12,921 nucleotides of DNA, from NCBI GenBank assembly GCA_016200365.1, contig JACQEW010000010.1, forward strand, positions 1 to 12,921, read 5' to 3'. The position numbers were made by a program, and so were the translations under genes. Below the pieces are notes generated by a model. It did not search any database and was not told where the DNA came from. It was given only the letters and a program-made list of their open reading frames with translations. Positions 1 through 5,656 of the stretch are shown here, piece by piece; the first letter of the stretch is position 1, and every line of letters starts with the position of its first letter. This stretch comes from Nitrospinota bacterium (lineage in GTDB: Bacteria; Nitrospinota; Nitrospinia; UBA9942).

Positions 1-1805
1 ATTTTTTCATTCTTATTATAGGCGCCAAGTTTTTTAATAACCTTATCCATCTTTTCGGAGATTGAGAGGGATACAGGCTTACCGCTGAGATACTGGTCAA
101 TACTCTCTGCAGCCCTCCTCGCATTTCCGGCAGCATCAACTATAGTCAACGGTCCATTGAATACATCTCCTCCGGTAAATATATAGGGGATATTCGTCTG
201 GAAGGTATCGGGGTCTGCTTCAATCGTCTGCCACTTTGTCAATTTAATACCCTCCACGTCGTTCAGTACGGAGAGGTCGCAGTCCTGCCCTATTGCCTGA
301 AGGATTATGTCTGCGGGGACGATAAACTCCGACCCCTTAACCTCTACAGGCCTTCTCCTTCCGCTTGCATCAGGCTCTCCAAGCTCCATCCGTAAACATT
401 CAAGTCCGGTTACATTCCCGTTTTCCGCCACAATCCTCTTTGGCGCTGACAGGAATAAATATTTTACACCTTCAACCTCCGACTCATGCACCTCATGCGG
501 ATCGGCAGGCAACTCCTTTTTTGTCCTCCGGTAAACCACAGTAACTTCCTTTGCGCCATTTCTTATAGGCGTCCTGCAGCAGTCCATCGCCACATTGCCG
601 CCGCCGACAACGATAACCCTTTTATCCTTTACATGATAGCATTTCGTAATTACGCAGTCCCTTAGATAATCAATGCCCCTTACAAAACCGTTATATCCTG
701 CTTCTTCTCCTTCTGCGCCCATTTTTTTGGAGACATGTGCGCCTGTAGATATAAAAAACGCCTTATACCCCTGCTCCCTCAATTGCGGAATAGTTATGTC
801 TTTTCCAACAGGTGTATTGTATTTTATCTCGGCGCCCATATCTTCGATAAAATTTGCCTCCCTTTGAATCGCCTCTTTCGGCACCCTGTATTCAGGAATA
901 CCAACACCAATCATGCCGCCTGGGACAGGGAGCGATTCAAATACAGTAACCCTGTATCCTTTAATCGCCAGATAGTATGCAGCGGATAGACCGGCAGGAC
1001 CTGCGCCAAACACTGCTACCTTATCTTCTTTACTGTGTTTACTCGGGTTAGCAGGTTTTAAAACAGGCTTGTCCCGTTCTCCGAAACGGGAACGGAGGTC
1101 TTCATAGTCCCATGCGAATCTCTTGAGCTTGCAAATTGATATGGCTTTCTCTACATTCGCCCTCCGGCAGCTTTTTTCGCAGGGATGGAAACACGCCCTT
1201 CCGAGAGAGGCTGCCATAGGACTCGCCATCCTTATTGTCTTTAAAGATTCCAGAGGTCTCCATTCCTTTATAAATTCAATGTAGGCAGGTATATCCATTC
1301 CTGTCGGGCAGGCTGAATAACACGGGGCAGTCCATTTAGCCTCGTATCGGGTGCTGTTACTAATCCCCCCTGCCCTTGTAAAATCGTCTCTGAAATATTT
1401 TAAGGCATGTAGTATCGGTATCGGTCCAGTCTGTCCGATGGAGCATTTCGAGGTATCTGAAATATCTTTTCCGAGGTTTTCAAGCTGGATGAGGTCTCTT
1501 TCTTCCCCTTTGCCCTTTGCTATCTTTTTCAGCAGCCGTTCCATCACAGCCGTTCCGATGCGGCAGGGAAAGCATTTTCCGCAGGACTCCTTCTGCACCT
1601 CTTCCATATAGCGGCTGCACATATCCACTATATTTACAGAGTCTTTAAGCAGAATTATCCCGCTCCATCCCATGAATGCACTTATATTATTTTCTTTATC
1701 AAAATCGGCGGGCAGATTCAGATTGGAGCCGTCCTTCCAGTCGGCAGGCTCGACACCCCTGTTATCAATAACCTCGTCATGCCATGAAGAAAAAAGAACC
1801 TTCAA
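1..1805 (-). CDS. NuoF-type 4Fe-4S / GltD-like FAD-dependent NAD(P) oxidoreductase (SfrB-like), C-terminus off the window
   Basis: About 601 codons are present and the frame stays open past base 1. The chosen start is TTG at 1805: an in-frame TAA lies two codons upstream, and GGAG (1812-1815) sits 6 bases before the TTG. Visible domains in order are: a NuoF-type 4Fe-4S site, ESCGKCFPC with C75/C78/C81 and a likely fourth ligand C121; a GltD/NfnB-type Cys region (APCYSACP, C162/C166, then CFHPCEKSC, C205/C209/C213); an FAD Rossmann motif VAVFGAGPAGLSAA from about residue 263; an NAD(P) motif VVGGGNVAMDCCRT near 397; and a second FAD contact, TGGDVFNGPLTIVDAAGNA. The FMN domain of true NuoF is absent. 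Family knowledge: such fusions pass electrons between NAD(P)H and an iron-sulfur or molybdopterin partner (SfrAB, formate dehydrogenases). That partner would lie left of the window, so the substrate is inferred. Confidence in the class is high and in the exact role low. Confidence 0.88.
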   Translation of the reverse strand, partial: MKVLFSSWHDEVIDNRGVEPADWKDGSNLNLPADFDKENNISAFMGWSGIILLKDSVNIVDMCSRYMEEVQKESCGKCFPCRIGTAVMERLLKKIAKGKGEERDLIQLENLGKDISDTSKCSIGQTGPIPILHALKYFRDDFTRAGGISNSTRYEAKWTAPCYSACPTGMDIPAYIEFIKEWRPLESLKTIRMASPMAASLGRACFHPCEKSCRRANVEKAISICKLKRFAWDYEDLRSRFGERDKPVLKPANPSKHSKEDKVAVFGAGPAGLSAAYYLAIKGYRVTVFESLPVPGGMIGVGIPEYRVPKEAIQREANFIEDMGAEIKYNTPVGKDITIPQLREQGYKAFFISTGAHVSKKMGAEGEEAGYNGFVRGIDYLRDCVITKCYHVKDKRVIVVGGGNVAMDCCRTPIRNGAKEVTVVYRRTKKELPADPHEVHESEVEGVKYLFLSAPKRIVAENGNVTGLECLRMELGEPDASGRRRPVEVKGSEFIVPADIILQAIGQDCDLSVLNDVEGIKLTKWQTIEADPDTFQTNIPYIFTGGDVFNGPLTIVDAAGNARRAAESIDQYLSGKPVSLSISEKMDKVIKKLGAYNKNEK

Positions 1806-2070
1806 GAATTACTCCAAAGTTAAAATTTTTTCCGGTGGATTATAAAAATTTTCCTTATACCGCATTTTTAATTTTAAATTTGAGTCAGGGTGTCTTTTAT
1901 ATAACAAATGAAATTTAATTGCAAGAAAAAAAATATCTTTTTTTTATTTCCTCACACAAAGCCACAAAGAACACAAAGATTTATTTTATTTCTTATTATT
2001 CTTTAAGTCTTTGTGTGATTATTAATATTTTTATTTTGTTTTTTATCTGTGTAAGTCTGCGGCTAAACGG
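1806..2070. other. A+T-rich intergenic stretch upstream of the oxidoreductase
   Basis: This 265-base gap separates the membrane-protein stop from the oxidoreductase TTG start. It holds the hairpin repeat listed separately. A weak minus-strand promoter candidate is TTGCAA (1919-1924), a 17-base spacer, then TATAAA (1896-1901), which would give a leader of about 85 bases. A second TATAAT lies at 1839-1844 on the minus strand but has no -35. Bases 2046-2062 (ATCTGTGTAAGTCTGCG) resemble the arm of the 2384-2460 repeat. I see no gene here on either strand. Confidence 0.5.
1953..2017. repeat. Hairpin repeat with CACAAAG subunits
   Basis: The left arm carries three copies of a CACAAAG unit in 1955-1979 and starts CACACAAAG (1953-1961). 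The right arm is CTTTGTGTG (2009-2017), an exact 9-bp complement. The loop is very A+T-rich. The build, subrepeats of 8-9 bases in an inverted arrangement, matches the other hairpin repeats in this window although the base sequence differs. It is intergenic, with no sign that it encodes anything. Confidence 0.65.
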
Positions 2071-2319
2071 TTATCTCTTTTTGATTTTTGCTCCTATAAT
2101 TTGTCCGGCGATTGTTCCTGCGACCATGAACGGTATGATAATATAATTCAAGCTCAGGATTTTTCTTATGGCAATGCTTATTAATATAGGTATGTATATA
2201 CACCTCCCCTTTTTCCGCGAAAAAGCAGGGGAGTTTGACCTGATATAACCGAAGGGCAGGTTGATGAGCGTTATGAGCAAGGTAATTCCTGAAGCGATGG
2301 TGTAAAACTTTAAATTCAT
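2071..2319 (-). CDS. Small conserved-looking integral membrane protein
   Basis: This 82-residue protein starts MNLKFYTIASG at ATG 2319. A longer frame reaches a GTG at 2388, but that start lies inside the 2384-2460 repeat and its extra 23 residues come from a pyrimidine tract, so I reject it. The protein has a hydrophobic segment at about residues 5-25 containing INLPFGYIR, a basic loop (SRKKGR), then two more hydrophobic stretches (IYIPILISIAIR and IIIPFMVAGTIAGQIIGAKI), giving two or three membrane spans with a basic C-terminus. The INLPFGY and Gly-Gln (AGQ) features suggest a conserved family, but I cannot name it. It lies downstream of mobB on the same strand, separated by the repeat. No good ribosome site is visible before the ATG. 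Function unknown. Confidence 0.6.
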   Translation of the reverse strand: MNLKFYTIASGITLLITLINLPFGYIRSNSPAFSRKKGRCIYIPILISIAIRKILSLNYIIIPFMVAGTIAGQIIGAKIKKR

Positions 2320-2383
2320 GAACAAAAGAAAAAGATTAAGGAGAATGGAGAAATAGGGGAAATGGAGAAAAAAGAAAATATTG

Positions 2384-2460
2384 GACACAGATAAACACAG
2401 AAAAATCAGGATAAAGATTTTAATTATATTTATCTGTGTTCATCTGTGTAAATCTGTGTC
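2384..2460. repeat. Hairpin repeat with CACAGAT subunits, overlapping the 3' end of mobB
   Basis: The left arm GACACAGATAAACACAG (2384-2400) pairs with CTGTGTAAATCTGTGTC (2444-2460) with two mismatches. A further CTGTGT unit lies at 2434-2439. From memory, GACACAGATTTACACAG-type repeats are widespread at intergenic sites in environmental anaerobe genomes; this was not checked. The right arm supplies the last codons (DTDLHR) and the stop of mobB, so the element lies at or inside the gene's 3' end. Confidence 0.75.
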
Positions 2461-3111
2461 TTCTTCTTCTATTTTAATCTCGATATCCTTAGGTTTCTCG
2501 CAACCCTTGAGGGACGAAATCATCCCCTTTATAGCATCACGCAAAAGATTTTCTATAAAAGGCTTTAAAACAACTGAACGGGAATTGACCCGCAGGGAGA
2601 GATACCCGTACCTCCTCTGGTCCAGGTACCTCTTTATGATGAAATCTGCTGCACCTGCGGCATCATCTCTCCTAAAAGCAGGAAGGGCTATATTATAATC
2701 ATTATCGGAAATCAATGCAACAATTTTTTTATCATGGTTACAGAAAAGCTCATCAGCGGATTTCTCAGTCGTTACTTCTATTTTTGGATGCTCCCCCTTC
2801 TTATAACCTTCCGCCAGAATTATATCCACACCGTCTCCGTATTTAAGGCAAAGCTCATCGAGGGGTGCATCTTCTTCTGCATCTTTTATAACCGCCAATC
2901 GCTTTGGCGACGAAAGGATTGTCGTTACCGCCCCTGCATTTTTATGTCGGAAGCTGTCCTTACCTTCCCTGTCTATCTCGAAGCCGTGCTGTGTATCATG
3001 CTTTATAGTCCCTACCCTAAAGCCCCTTCTTGTAAGCTCGGGTATAAGCCTCTCAAGAAATGTGGTCTTACCGCTATTCGATTTGCCTATGAAGGAGATA
3101 AAAGGAGTCAT
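2440..3111 (-). CDS. mobB: MobB, GTP-binding protein of molybdopterin guanine dinucleotide synthesis
   Basis: This 223-residue P-loop NTPase begins MTPFISFIGKSNSGKTTFLE, with the Walker A motif GKSNSGKTT at residues 9-17. Further family marks are TIKHDTQHGFEIDREGKDSFRHKNAGA (about 35-61; His and Asp conserved in MobB) and DIILAEGYKKGEHPKIEV (about 96-113), the typical MobB EGYK region. MobB aids MobA in attaching GMP to molybdopterin in the cytoplasm. The protein is longer than a minimal MobB: residues about 165-215 form an extra C-terminal segment (LSLRVNSRSVVLKPFIENLL) that I recall from some anaerobe MobB proteins. The last six residues come from the hairpin repeat. No clear Shine-Dalgarno precedes the ATG. 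It lies 56 bases after the response regulator on the same strand. A bis-MGD enzyme next to the flavoprotein at 1-1805 would be a natural client (inference). Confidence 0.9.
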   Translation of the reverse strand: MTPFISFIGKSNSGKTTFLERLIPELTRRGFRVGTIKHDTQHGFEIDREGKDSFRHKNAGAVTTILSSPKRLAVIKDAEEDAPLDELCLKYGDGVDIILAEGYKKGEHPKIEVTTEKSADELFCNHDKKIVALISDNDYNIALPAFRRDDAAGAADFIIKRYLDQRRYGYLSLRVNSRSVVLKPFIENLLRDAIKGMISSLKGCEKPKDIEIKIEEEDTDLHR

Positions 3112-3167
3112 GGCTTAATATACCATGAATCCATATTACCGTGCTACCGATTAAAGTATATGGAGCG

Positions 3168-3596
3168 TTAGGCGGGGTTAATTATTAGTCGGTCAACACT
3201 TCCTTCTATATGAGATTTTATACGGGTTAACAACTCTATAGTATTAAAAGGTTTTTCTATATAGCCATTAGCACCCAGAGACAGCATGTGTTCTTTTGTA
3301 TTGCTGTCTCGCAGCGATGTTACTATGATAATCGGTATTTTTTCGTATCCCTTTCTGCTCCGTATCTCTCTGCATGTTTGATACCCATCCATTACCGGCA
3401 TTTCTATATCCAGCAAGATAAGGTCAGGACTACATGAATTATTATCAAGGCAATCTATAGCCTCTTTACCGTTCGAGGCAGAAGATGTTTCATATCCTTC
3501 AAGTTTTAAAAGACATTCCAGTAGATTTCTTATATCAGGACTATCATCAATATAAAGAATATGTCTACTGTCAGTTTCATCGTTTCTATGACTCAT
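3168..3596 (-). CDS. Single-domain response regulator (CheY-like receiver)
   Basis: This 142-residue protein is a receiver domain with no output domain. It shows the acidic pair in HILYIDDSPD, the phospho-acceptor Asp in DLILLDIEMPVMDGY, the conserved Thr/Ser in PIIIVTS, and the Lys-Pro pair in GYIEKPF. The ATG at 3596 is preferred; a GTG three codons upstream (3605) lies inside the GGTGAG ribosome site. No histidine kinase lies nearby, so the partner is unknown. It follows the small Cys-rich gene by 22 bases and precedes mobB by 56 bases, which suggests one transcript. Stand-alone receivers act by protein-protein contact or in a phosphorelay; nothing here shows which. Confidence 0.88.
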   Translation of the reverse strand: MSHRNDETDSRHILYIDDSPDIRNLLECLLKLEGYETSSASNGKEAIDCLDNNSCSPDLILLDIEMPVMDGYQTCREIRSRKGYEKIPIIIVTSLRDSNTKEHMLSLGANGYIEKPFNTIELLTRIKSHIEGSVDRLIINPA

Positions 3597-3618
3597 ATAT
3601 CTCACCGTTCCCGCACAT

Positions 3619-3807
3619 CTAATCTCTTTTGTTTTGCCGCATTACATATAATTCGTTATAAACCGAGCACTCCTCAAAATTTTTGCCGCAGTAATATATC
3701 ACTGCTCTTATACTCTTACTGTCTAATTTAAAACAGTAACAATCCTCATCAGGCTCTTCAAGAAAAGGGCATTTAGTTTTTGTTTTATTCATATCTTGTT
3801 TTTCCAT
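3619..3807 (-). CDS. Small Cys-rich protein, possible metal or Fe-S binder
   Basis: This 62-residue hydrophilic protein has five cysteines (C13, C23, C25, C40, C47) arranged CPF-x7-CYC-x14-C-x6-C. There is no signal peptide or membrane segment, so it is probably cytoplasmic. The spacing resembles small Cys-containing proteins encoded next to response regulators in anaerobes, but I cannot assign a family. An ATG at 3792 (M6) is an alternative start; neither start has a strong ribosome site (AGAG lies 3 bases before the first). It is the first gene of the likely cys-rich/response regulator/mobB transcript, with a TATAAT box about 65 bases upstream. Zinc or iron-sulfur binding is inferred from the cysteines only. 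Confidence 0.65.
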   Translation of the reverse strand: MEKQDMNKTKTKCPFLEEPDEDCYCFKLDSKSIRAVIYYCGKNFEECSVYNELYVMRQNKRD

Positions 3808-3869
3808 TTTCTCTAAATTGTCTAAGCAACGGCTTCAGTTTCAAAGGACATTTTAAATATTATTCAAGA

Positions 3870-3898
3870 ATTATACCATTTTTGGATAAACAAAATAA
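3870..3898 (-). promoter_or_regulatory. Candidate sigma-70 promoter of the Cys-rich/response regulator/mobB transcript
   Basis: Read on the minus strand, a perfect TATAAT occupies 3875-3870, preceded by GG (GGTATAAT). The -35 position with a 17-base spacer is TTATTT (3898-3893), which is weak. A start near 3863 would give a leader of about 55 bases. The palindromic site lies about 75 bases further upstream, where an activator could act. Confidence 0.4.
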
Positions 3899-3925
3899 AA
3901 CAAGAAAAACAATAGGTTATAAATT

Positions 3926-4002
3926 AAGTGTTTTTTAAAAGTGTTTAAAAAGTGTGTCATGACACACTTTTGGATTACACACTTCTGTATAATTACACAC
4001 TT
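3926..4002. promoter_or_regulatory. 24-bp perfect palindrome flanked by repeated half-sites (candidate operator)
   Basis: Bases 3948-3971 are a perfect palindrome centred at 3959/3960, with core AAGTGTGTCATGACACACTT. AAGTGT recurs on the left at 3926-3931 and 3939-3944. On the right, ATTACACACTT occurs twice (3974-3984 and 3992-4002), 18 bases apart. All left copies point one way and all right copies the other, so six half-sites cluster in 77 bases around one dyad. This looks like cooperative binding by a dimeric regulator. I recognise no specific family; CRP/FNR, CIRCE and LexA consensus sites do not match. Confidence 0.6.
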
Positions 4003-4024
4003 TTTTGATTAATAAGACCCTTTC

Positions 4025-4090
4025 ACCACTGAAGCCGCTTAAAGCACAGAAAAGAATTTTTCAATTCAATGTTTTCAGTGTTTCAGTGGT
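4025..4090. repeat. Hairpin repeat with CACTGAA subunits
   Basis: The outer arms ACCACTGAA (4025-4033) and TTCAGTGGT (4082-4090) are exact complements. An inner pair, CACAGAAAA and TTTTCAGTG, matches with one mismatch. The plan is the same as in the other hairpin repeats of this window: short tandem units that repeat in each arm around an A+T-rich loop. Confidence 0.6.
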
Positions 4091-4216
4091 TAATATCAGG
4101 TTTTTACTGCAAAAAAAATTATTGCATGATATTCAGATAGTGTCAATGCTCTGGATTGTCATTTTTGTAGCTATATGGATAGTTTTTTTGATTTCTTTAG
4201 GTTAAACGGCAGGAAT

Positions 4217-4858
4217 TTAGACTGTGGTGCCAGCGGCGGATGATTTGTCAGAATATTTTCCAACCCTGACCTTTGTAGGACGGATAAGTTTATCCTTTAT
4301 TTTATACCCGCTTTCCAATTCCTCTATTACTATATTATCCTTATCTTTTTCATTCACTTCTATTACCTCTACAGCCTCTTCGTTTTCAGGATTAAAGGTC
4401 TTGCCGCAGGCTTCTATTTTTTCAACCCCGCTGTTTTTGAGCTGGTTTAAGAAAAGTGTCTGGGTCATTTTTATACCCTGCAGCAGGGAATCGAAATCCT
4501 TCACCTTTTCGGCAGAGGAGATCGCCCTTTCAAGATTATCTACCACAGGAATGAGATTGAGGAGAAAATCTGCATTTATTTGCTCTGCCCTCTTCTGGTA
4601 ATTTATCTCAAGCCTCTTTCGGAACTCATCATTTTCAGCCATCTTCTGTTTGTAGGCGGCAATATACTCCTTTAATTTCTTTTCACTCTCTTCAGCCTGT
4701 TTTTGCAATTGCTCCACATAGGTAGGCAATTTCTCTTCAACAGGGGCTTCCCCTCCCTTCTCTTCTGTTGCCCAGAACCTCTTATCTTTTACCGTGAACT
4801 GAGGGGCTTCAGGCTCTTCGGATTCCTTTTTTTTAGCTGTTATTACTTCTTCCTTCAT
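4217..4858 (-). CDS. grpE: GrpE, nucleotide exchange factor of DnaK
   Basis: This 213-residue protein starts MKEEVITAKKK at ATG 4858, with AGGAG (4868-4872) 9 bases upstream. A TTG at 4891 would add 11 unlikely residues. After a charged, disordered-looking N-terminus (1-50) comes a long coiled coil (about 52-110, rich in Lys, Glu and Gln), then the GrpE core with LIPVVDNLERAI and the C-terminal beta wing (FNPENEEAVEVIEV, GYKIKDKLIRPTKVRVGK). GrpE dimers release ADP from DnaK in the cytoplasm. The first 26 bases overlap the upstream membrane-protein gene in another frame, which suggests translational coupling. The N-terminal extension is longer than in many GrpE proteins. Identification is secure. 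Confidence 0.93.
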   Translation of the reverse strand: MKEEVITAKKKESEEPEAPQFTVKDKRFWATEEKGGEAPVEEKLPTYVEQLQKQAEESEKKLKEYIAAYKQKMAENDEFRKRLEINYQKRAEQINADFLLNLIPVVDNLERAISSAEKVKDFDSLLQGIKMTQTLFLNQLKNSGVEKIEACGKTFNPENEEAVEVIEVNEKDKDNIVIEELESGYKIKDKLIRPTKVRVGKYSDKSSAAGTTV

Positions 4859-5045
4859 CTGGCATATCTCCTGTAAGCAGGTTAAATGCAAAACCGAGTA
4901 TAATTATTATCAAACCTGCCATAAATGTTATATAACCCTCGCCTTCTATAAACTTCGTATATCCCTGAGTAAAATATTTTGACTGCAGAATAAGTCCGAT
5001 TAAAAACACAATAACTCCGATACCTATGATTATTTTTTTTATCAT
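4833..5045 (-). CDS. Small two-span membrane protein overlapping grpE
   Basis: This 70-residue protein starts MIKKIIIGIG at ATG 5045. A TTG at 5066 would add seven residues, but it lies inside the terminator-like hairpin. Two hydrophobic segments are seen at about residues 4-20 (IIIGIGVIVFLIGLIL) and 38-58 (ITFMAGLIIIILGFAFNLL), separated by a charged loop (KYFTQGYTKFIEGEG), with a short acidic tail. The ATG follows the T-tract of the hairpin almost directly, so no normal ribosome site is present. Its stop lies 26 bases inside grpE. I recognise no family and cannot say why a membrane protein sits between hsp20 and grpE; coupling to GrpE synthesis is an inference. Confidence 0.65.
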   Translation of the reverse strand: MIKKIIIGIGVIVFLIGLILQSKYFTQGYTKFIEGEGYITFMAGLIIIILGFAFNLLTGDMPDEGRSNNS

Positions 5046-5047
5046 CT

Positions 5048-5096
5048 TTAAATAAAAAGGGGTCAACAGGTTAGCTTTTACTAATCCCTGACCCCT
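5048..5096 (-). terminator. Terminator-like hairpin between hsp20 and the membrane protein/grpE pair
   Basis: On the minus strand, AGGGGTCA (5096-5089) pairs with TGACCCCT (5065-5058). Inside this, GGATTAG (5087-5081) pairs with CTAACC (5074-5069) around a small loop, and the stem is followed by TTTTTATTT. This is the form of a Rho-independent terminator. It begins 15 bases after the hsp20 stop and ends just before the next ATG, so it may act as a partial terminator. The G-rich strand (GGGGTTAGGGGTCAGGG) could also form other structures. Confidence 0.65.
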
Positions 5097-5110
5097 AACC
5101 CCTGCCTTTA

Positions 5111-5560
5111 TTACTCCACTTCAACCTTAATCATCTTCGGTTTTGCCTTCTCTTCCTTAGACATGGTGATTTCGAGGACACCGTCTTTAAACTTAGCCTT
5201 TACCTTATCCTGCTGAACCGTGCCCGGAAGGGTGAATACCCTCTGGAATGTGCCGTAGGATCGCTCTATCCTGTGATAATTCTCCTCCTTTACTTCTTTC
5301 TCAAACTTTCTCTCTCCCTTCAGAATAAGGATATTATCTTTCACCTCTACGGTTATATCTTTCTGCTCAAGTCCCGGCAGCTCCGCCTTAAGCACTATAT
5401 CATTCTGTGTTTCATAAATATCAACTGCAGGCACCCATGTCCCCTTTGCTATTCCCTCTTCCATACCCGGGGCACGGAAAAAAGCGTCCTCAAAGAGCTT
5501 GTTCATCCTGTCATGAATCGAAAGTAAATCTTTAAATGGCTCCCATCTTACCAGTGCCAT
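5111..5560 (-). CDS. Hsp20 / small heat shock protein (alpha-crystallin domain)
   Basis: This 149-residue protein starts MALVRWEPFKDLLSIHDRMN at ATG 5560 with a strong GGGAGGTG ribosome site; a GTG at 5569 lies within that site and is rejected. The N-terminal arm (1-40, helical) leads to the alpha-crystallin domain (about 42-135). That domain has WVPAVDIYE, LPGLEQKDITVEV, the SYGTFQRVFTLP strand, and the signature GVLEI (127-131). The tail IKVEVE holds the I-x-V motif that docks in neighbouring subunits. The family forms large cytoplasmic oligomers that hold unfolding proteins for DnaK to refold, which fits its place directly after dnaK. The intervening spacer holds a hairpin repeat. Confidence 0.94.
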   Translation of the reverse strand: MALVRWEPFKDLLSIHDRMNKLFEDAFFRAPGMEEGIAKGTWVPAVDIYETQNDIVLKAELPGLEQKDITVEVKDNILILKGERKFEKEVKEENYHRIERSYGTFQRVFTLPGTVQQDKVKAKFKDGVLEITMSKEEKAKPKMIKVEVE

Positions 5561-5595
5561 AAAAAACACCTCCCTCTGATTAACTTACGACCAAC

Positions 5596-5656
5596 AACTA
5601 ACTACTTACAACTCAGCATCACTCAGTTGTCTGTTGTCTGTTGTAAGTTGTTAGTT
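5596..5656. repeat. Inverted repeat between dnaK and hsp20
   Basis: AACTAACTACTTACAAC (5596-5612) pairs with GTTGTAAGTTGTTAGTT (5640-5656) with one mismatch. The interior holds GTTGTCT copies (near 5626-5640). It begins directly beside the dnaK stop codon. There is no T-tract after it on the minus strand, so it is less like a terminator and more like an mRNA-stabilising or processing hairpin, or another dispersed repeat. Confidence 0.7.

Larger units (their letters stand above)
3808..4216. other. 409-base gap between grpE and the Cys-rich gene: regulatory DNA and a repeat
   Basis: This gap separates the chaperone cluster from the next minus-strand transcript. It holds a promoter candidate (3870-3898), a 24-bp palindrome with extra half-sites (3926-4002) and a hairpin repeat (4025-4090). 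CGGCTTCAGT (3830-3839) also recurs inverted as ACTGAAGCCG (4028-4037), a 10-bp match across about 190 bases. Bases 4091-4216 are A+T-rich and show no terminator after grpE and no convincing gene. Confidence 0.6.

Noticed and set aside
2381..3171. Plus-strand open frames opposite mobB (105 and 145 codons)
   Set aside because: The first starts in the hairpin repeat (MDTDKHR) and both are shadows of mobB.
3926..4002. Replication-origin iterons
   Set aside because: No rep or dnaA gene and no DnaA boxes are seen beside the half-sites, so a regulatory site is the simpler reading.
4005..4205. Open frame of 66 codons, ending in a hydrophobic segment (MLWIVIFVAIWIVFLISLG)
   Set aside because: It begins at a TTG without a ribosome site and runs through the operator half-site and hairpin repeat. 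The short internal ATG version (4146) also lacks a ribosome site. The hydrophobic end may reflect T-rich DNA only.
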